From: Neotabrizicola shimadae
Lineage (GTDB): Bacteria > Pseudomonadota > Alphaproteobacteria > Rhodobacterales > Rhodobacteraceae
Assembly (NCBI RefSeq): GCF_019623905.1
Contig: NZ_CP069370.1
Span: 930,001-994,000 of the forward strand
Reading direction: 5' to 3'
Length of the DNA: 64,000 nucleotides
Below are positions 62,544 through 64,000 of this stretch, piece after piece. Position 1 is the stretch's first letter. Every line of letters starts with the position of its first letter. The notes beneath the pieces are model-generated. The model ran no database searches and had not been told where the DNA came from. It saw only the letters and a list, made by a program, of their open reading frames with translations. The position numbers were made by a program, and so were the translations under genes.

Positions 62544-63503
62544 ATGAGCGAGCGCCGCAGCCTGTATCCGCCGATCGAGCCTTTTCGCACCGGGCGGCTG
62601 CGCGTGTCGGACCTGCACGAGATTGCCTGGGCGGAAAGCGGGAACCCTGCCGGCAAGCCGGTGGTGGTGCTGCATGGCGGGCCGGGCGGGGGATCATCGC
62701 CCTTCCTGCGGCAGGGGCACGATCCGGCGCGCTATCGCGTGGTGACCTTCGACCAGCGGGGCTGCGGGCTGTCGACGCCCCATGCCGAGCTGGAGGGCAA
62801 CACGACCTGGGACCTGGTGGCCGATATCGAGCGACTGCGGGAGCACCTGGGGATTGACCGCTGGCAGGTGGTGGGCGGGTCCTGGGGATCGACCCTGGCG
62901 CTGGCCTATGCGGTGACGCACGCCGAGCGGGTGACCGAGATGGTGCTGCGCGGGCTGTTCACCATCCGCAAGGCCGAGATCGACTGGTTCTACCAGCACG
63001 GCGCCAGCATGATCTTTCCCGACCGCTGGCAGGAGTACATCGCGCCGATCCCCGAGGCCGAGCGGGGCGACCTGGTGGCGGCCTTCTACCGGCGGCTGAC
63101 GGGGAACGACCCCGAGGTGCGGCGTGCCGCGGCCCGTGCCTGGAGCGTGTGGGAGGGGGCGACGCTGTCGCTTCTGCCGGTGCCCGAGCGCGAGGCGGCC
63201 TTCGGCGAGGACGAGTTCGCCGATGCCATGGCGCGAATCGAATGCCATTACTTCGTGAACCGTGGCTTCTTTCCGCGCGATGGCTGGCTGATTGACGAGG
63301 CTCGCAAGCTTTCGCACCTGCCGGTCACGATGATTCACGGCCGGTATGACGTAGTGACACCTCTGGACACCGCGCTGCTTTTGAAGCAGGCGATGCCCGA
63401 TGCCCAACTTTTGATCATACCTGATGCCGGGCACTGGGGGATGGAACCCGGCATCCAGGATGCGATGGTGCGCACGACCGATGCCTATGCGGGCCTGGGC
63501 TGA
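62544..63503 (+). CDS. pip: Prolyl aminopeptidase (proline iminopeptidase)
   Basis: A 319-residue alpha/beta hydrolase that removes N-terminal proline. The oxyanion region VVVLHGGPGGGSSPFLRQGH and YRVVTFDQRGCGLSTPHA are followed by the nucleophile S113 in VVGGSWGSTLALAYA. The aspartate lies in HGRYDVVTPLDTA, and the histidine in PDAGHWGMEPG. The start MSERRSLYPPIEPFRTGRLR is typical of the family, preceded by GGGCGGA; 21 in-frame codons upstream were rejected. It would complete peptide use together with the importer encoded nearby. Confidence 0.94.
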   Translation: MSERRSLYPPIEPFRTGRLRVSDLHEIAWAESGNPAGKPVVVLHGGPGGGSSPFLRQGHDPARYRVVTFDQRGCGLSTPHAELEGNTTWDLVADIERLREHLGIDRWQVVGGSWGSTLALAYAVTHAERVTEMVLRGLFTIRKAEIDWFYQHGASMIFPDRWQEYIAPIPEAERGDLVAAFYRRLTGNDPEVRRAAARAWSVWEGATLSLLPVPEREAAFGEDEFADAMARIECHYFVNRGFFPRDGWLIDEARKLSHLPVTMIHGRYDVVTPLDTALLLKQAMPDAQLLIIPDAGHWGMEPGIQDAMVRTTDAYAGLG

Positions 63504-63585
63504 GGCCCGGTCCAACGCCGCCTCGGGCGGGACAAAGAATCACGGCCCTGCCGAGGATGCGGGGCGGAACCAAGGGAGACGATCC

Positions 63586-64000
63586 ATGACCCTGAGCTTC
63601 AAGTCGCTGCTTCTGTGCAGCGCGCTGGTGCTGGCCGGCACGCAGGCCTTTGCCGCCGGCACGCTGAACCGCGGCAACACCGGCGATCCGGAATCGCTGG
63701 ACCCGCACAAGACCTCGACGGTGCAGGAAGCCAACATCCTGCGCGATCTGTTCGAGGGCCTGGTGGCGCATGACGCCAATGCCAACATCATGCCGGGGGC
63801 CGCGGAAAGCTGGACCGTTTCGGAAGACGGCAAGGTCTATACCTTCAAGCTGCGCGCCGATGGCAAATGGTCGGACGGCACCCCGGTTACCGCCGATGAC
63901 TTCGTGTTTTCGCTGCGCCGCGTGGTCTCGCCCGAGACCGCCGCAGAATATGCCTACATGCTGGCCCCGATCGTGAACGCCGAGGCGATCACCGCGGGCG
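63586..64000 (+). CDS. Peptide ABC transporter substrate-binding protein (5' part, cut by window edge)
   Basis: The first 138 codons of a family 5 solute-binding protein (OppA type). Residues 1-23 are a signal peptide ending in AFA; the mature protein starts AGTLNRGNTGDPESLDPHKTS, followed by WTVSEDGKVYTFKLRADGKW and SDGTPVTADDFVFSLRRVVS, all strongly typical. The Shine-Dalgarno sequence AAGGGAG precedes the ATG. It probably starts an oppABCDF-type operon that continues beyond the window; the neighbouring prolyl aminopeptidase fits peptide use. Confidence 0.94.
   Translation, partial: MTLSFKSLLLCSALVLAGTQAFAAGTLNRGNTGDPESLDPHKTSTVQEANILRDLFEGLVAHDANANIMPGAAESWTVSEDGKVYTFKLRADGKWSDGTPVTADDFVFSLRRVVSPETAAEYAYMLAPIVNAEAITAG

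Overview
The window looks like a chromosomal segment of an alphaproteobacterium of the Rhodobacteraceae/Paracoccaceae (Rhodobacter, Gemmobacter or Tabrizicola relatives). The evidence is the high G+C, strong third-position GC bias that produces many long antisense shadow frames, the gene run ctaC-ctaB-small membrane protein-ctaG-ctaE-SURF1-thrC-M16 peptidase-rimJ, the zauP-zapA pair next to tkt, and several families that I know mainly from this group (DUF1127 tandem, DUF2852, HPP-CBS, aa-tRNA-protein transferase). I see no rRNA, tRNA, CRISPR array, prophage or insertion sequence.

Layout. 1-10.3 kb: a leftward five-gene peptide-type ABC importer operon (dppD-dppF-binding protein-dppB-dppC) diverges from a rightward ArgE-like deacetylase, a DAO-type flavoenzyme and two tandem M20 amidohydrolases; together this reads as an uptake-and-hydrolysis locus for peptides or N-acyl amino acids. 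10.4-20.1 kb: two tiny DUF1127 genes, a Na+/H+ antiporter with a cyclic-nucleotide-type domain, two GAPDH genes, DUF808, HPP-CBS and transketolase. 20.3-25 kb: cell division (zauP, zapA), a lipoprotein, bolA-grxD, a GNAT protein and purL. 25.2-31.2 kb: a YCII/ECF42-type sigma pair, a short leftward transcript with its own strong terminator, phnM plus a PHP phosphoesterase, an aldo/keto reductase and a DDAH-like amidinohydrolase. 31.4-37.9 kb: tex, a methyltransferase, an RTX repeat protein, a membrane protein and tldD. 38-46 kb: cytochrome aa3 oxidase subunits II and III with assembly factors, thrC, M16 peptidase and acetyltransferase. 46-55.4 kb: an exported MBL-fold protein, FAD-linked oxidase, aa-tRNA-protein transferase, RDD and DUF2852 membrane proteins, a YbaK deacylase, glnE and an EamA transporter. 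55.5-64 kb: eda and edd (Entner-Doudoroff), a lipoprotein, an RlmI-like methyltransferase, a PIN-domain protein, a lipid A-type acyltransferase, prolyl iminopeptidase, and the start of another peptide-binding protein.

Two non-coding signals connect distant parts of the window. First, a near-identical LacI-type palindrome (TGTTAGCGCTAACA and close variants) lies upstream of the DUF1127 pair, both gap genes and edd-eda, so these probably form one central-carbon regulon; the edd copy carries the -35 hexamer of a good promoter. Second, three copies of a 75-76 bp intergenic repeat occur at 22.2, 48.6 and 54.4 kb. Each has a GCGTCCGAGCTCGGACGC-type palindrome, a perfect match to the IHF consensus and a TTAA-N7-TTAA (CtrA-type) box at essentially fixed spacing. 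The repeats resemble the IHF-binding palindromic repeats of enterobacteria but with an added CtrA-like site, and I know of no description of this arrangement.

Starts were chosen by homology, overlap with the upstream gene and Shine-Dalgarno sequence; many genes have in-frame open extensions upstream that I rejected. Functions are inferred from sequence recognition only; no database search was run.
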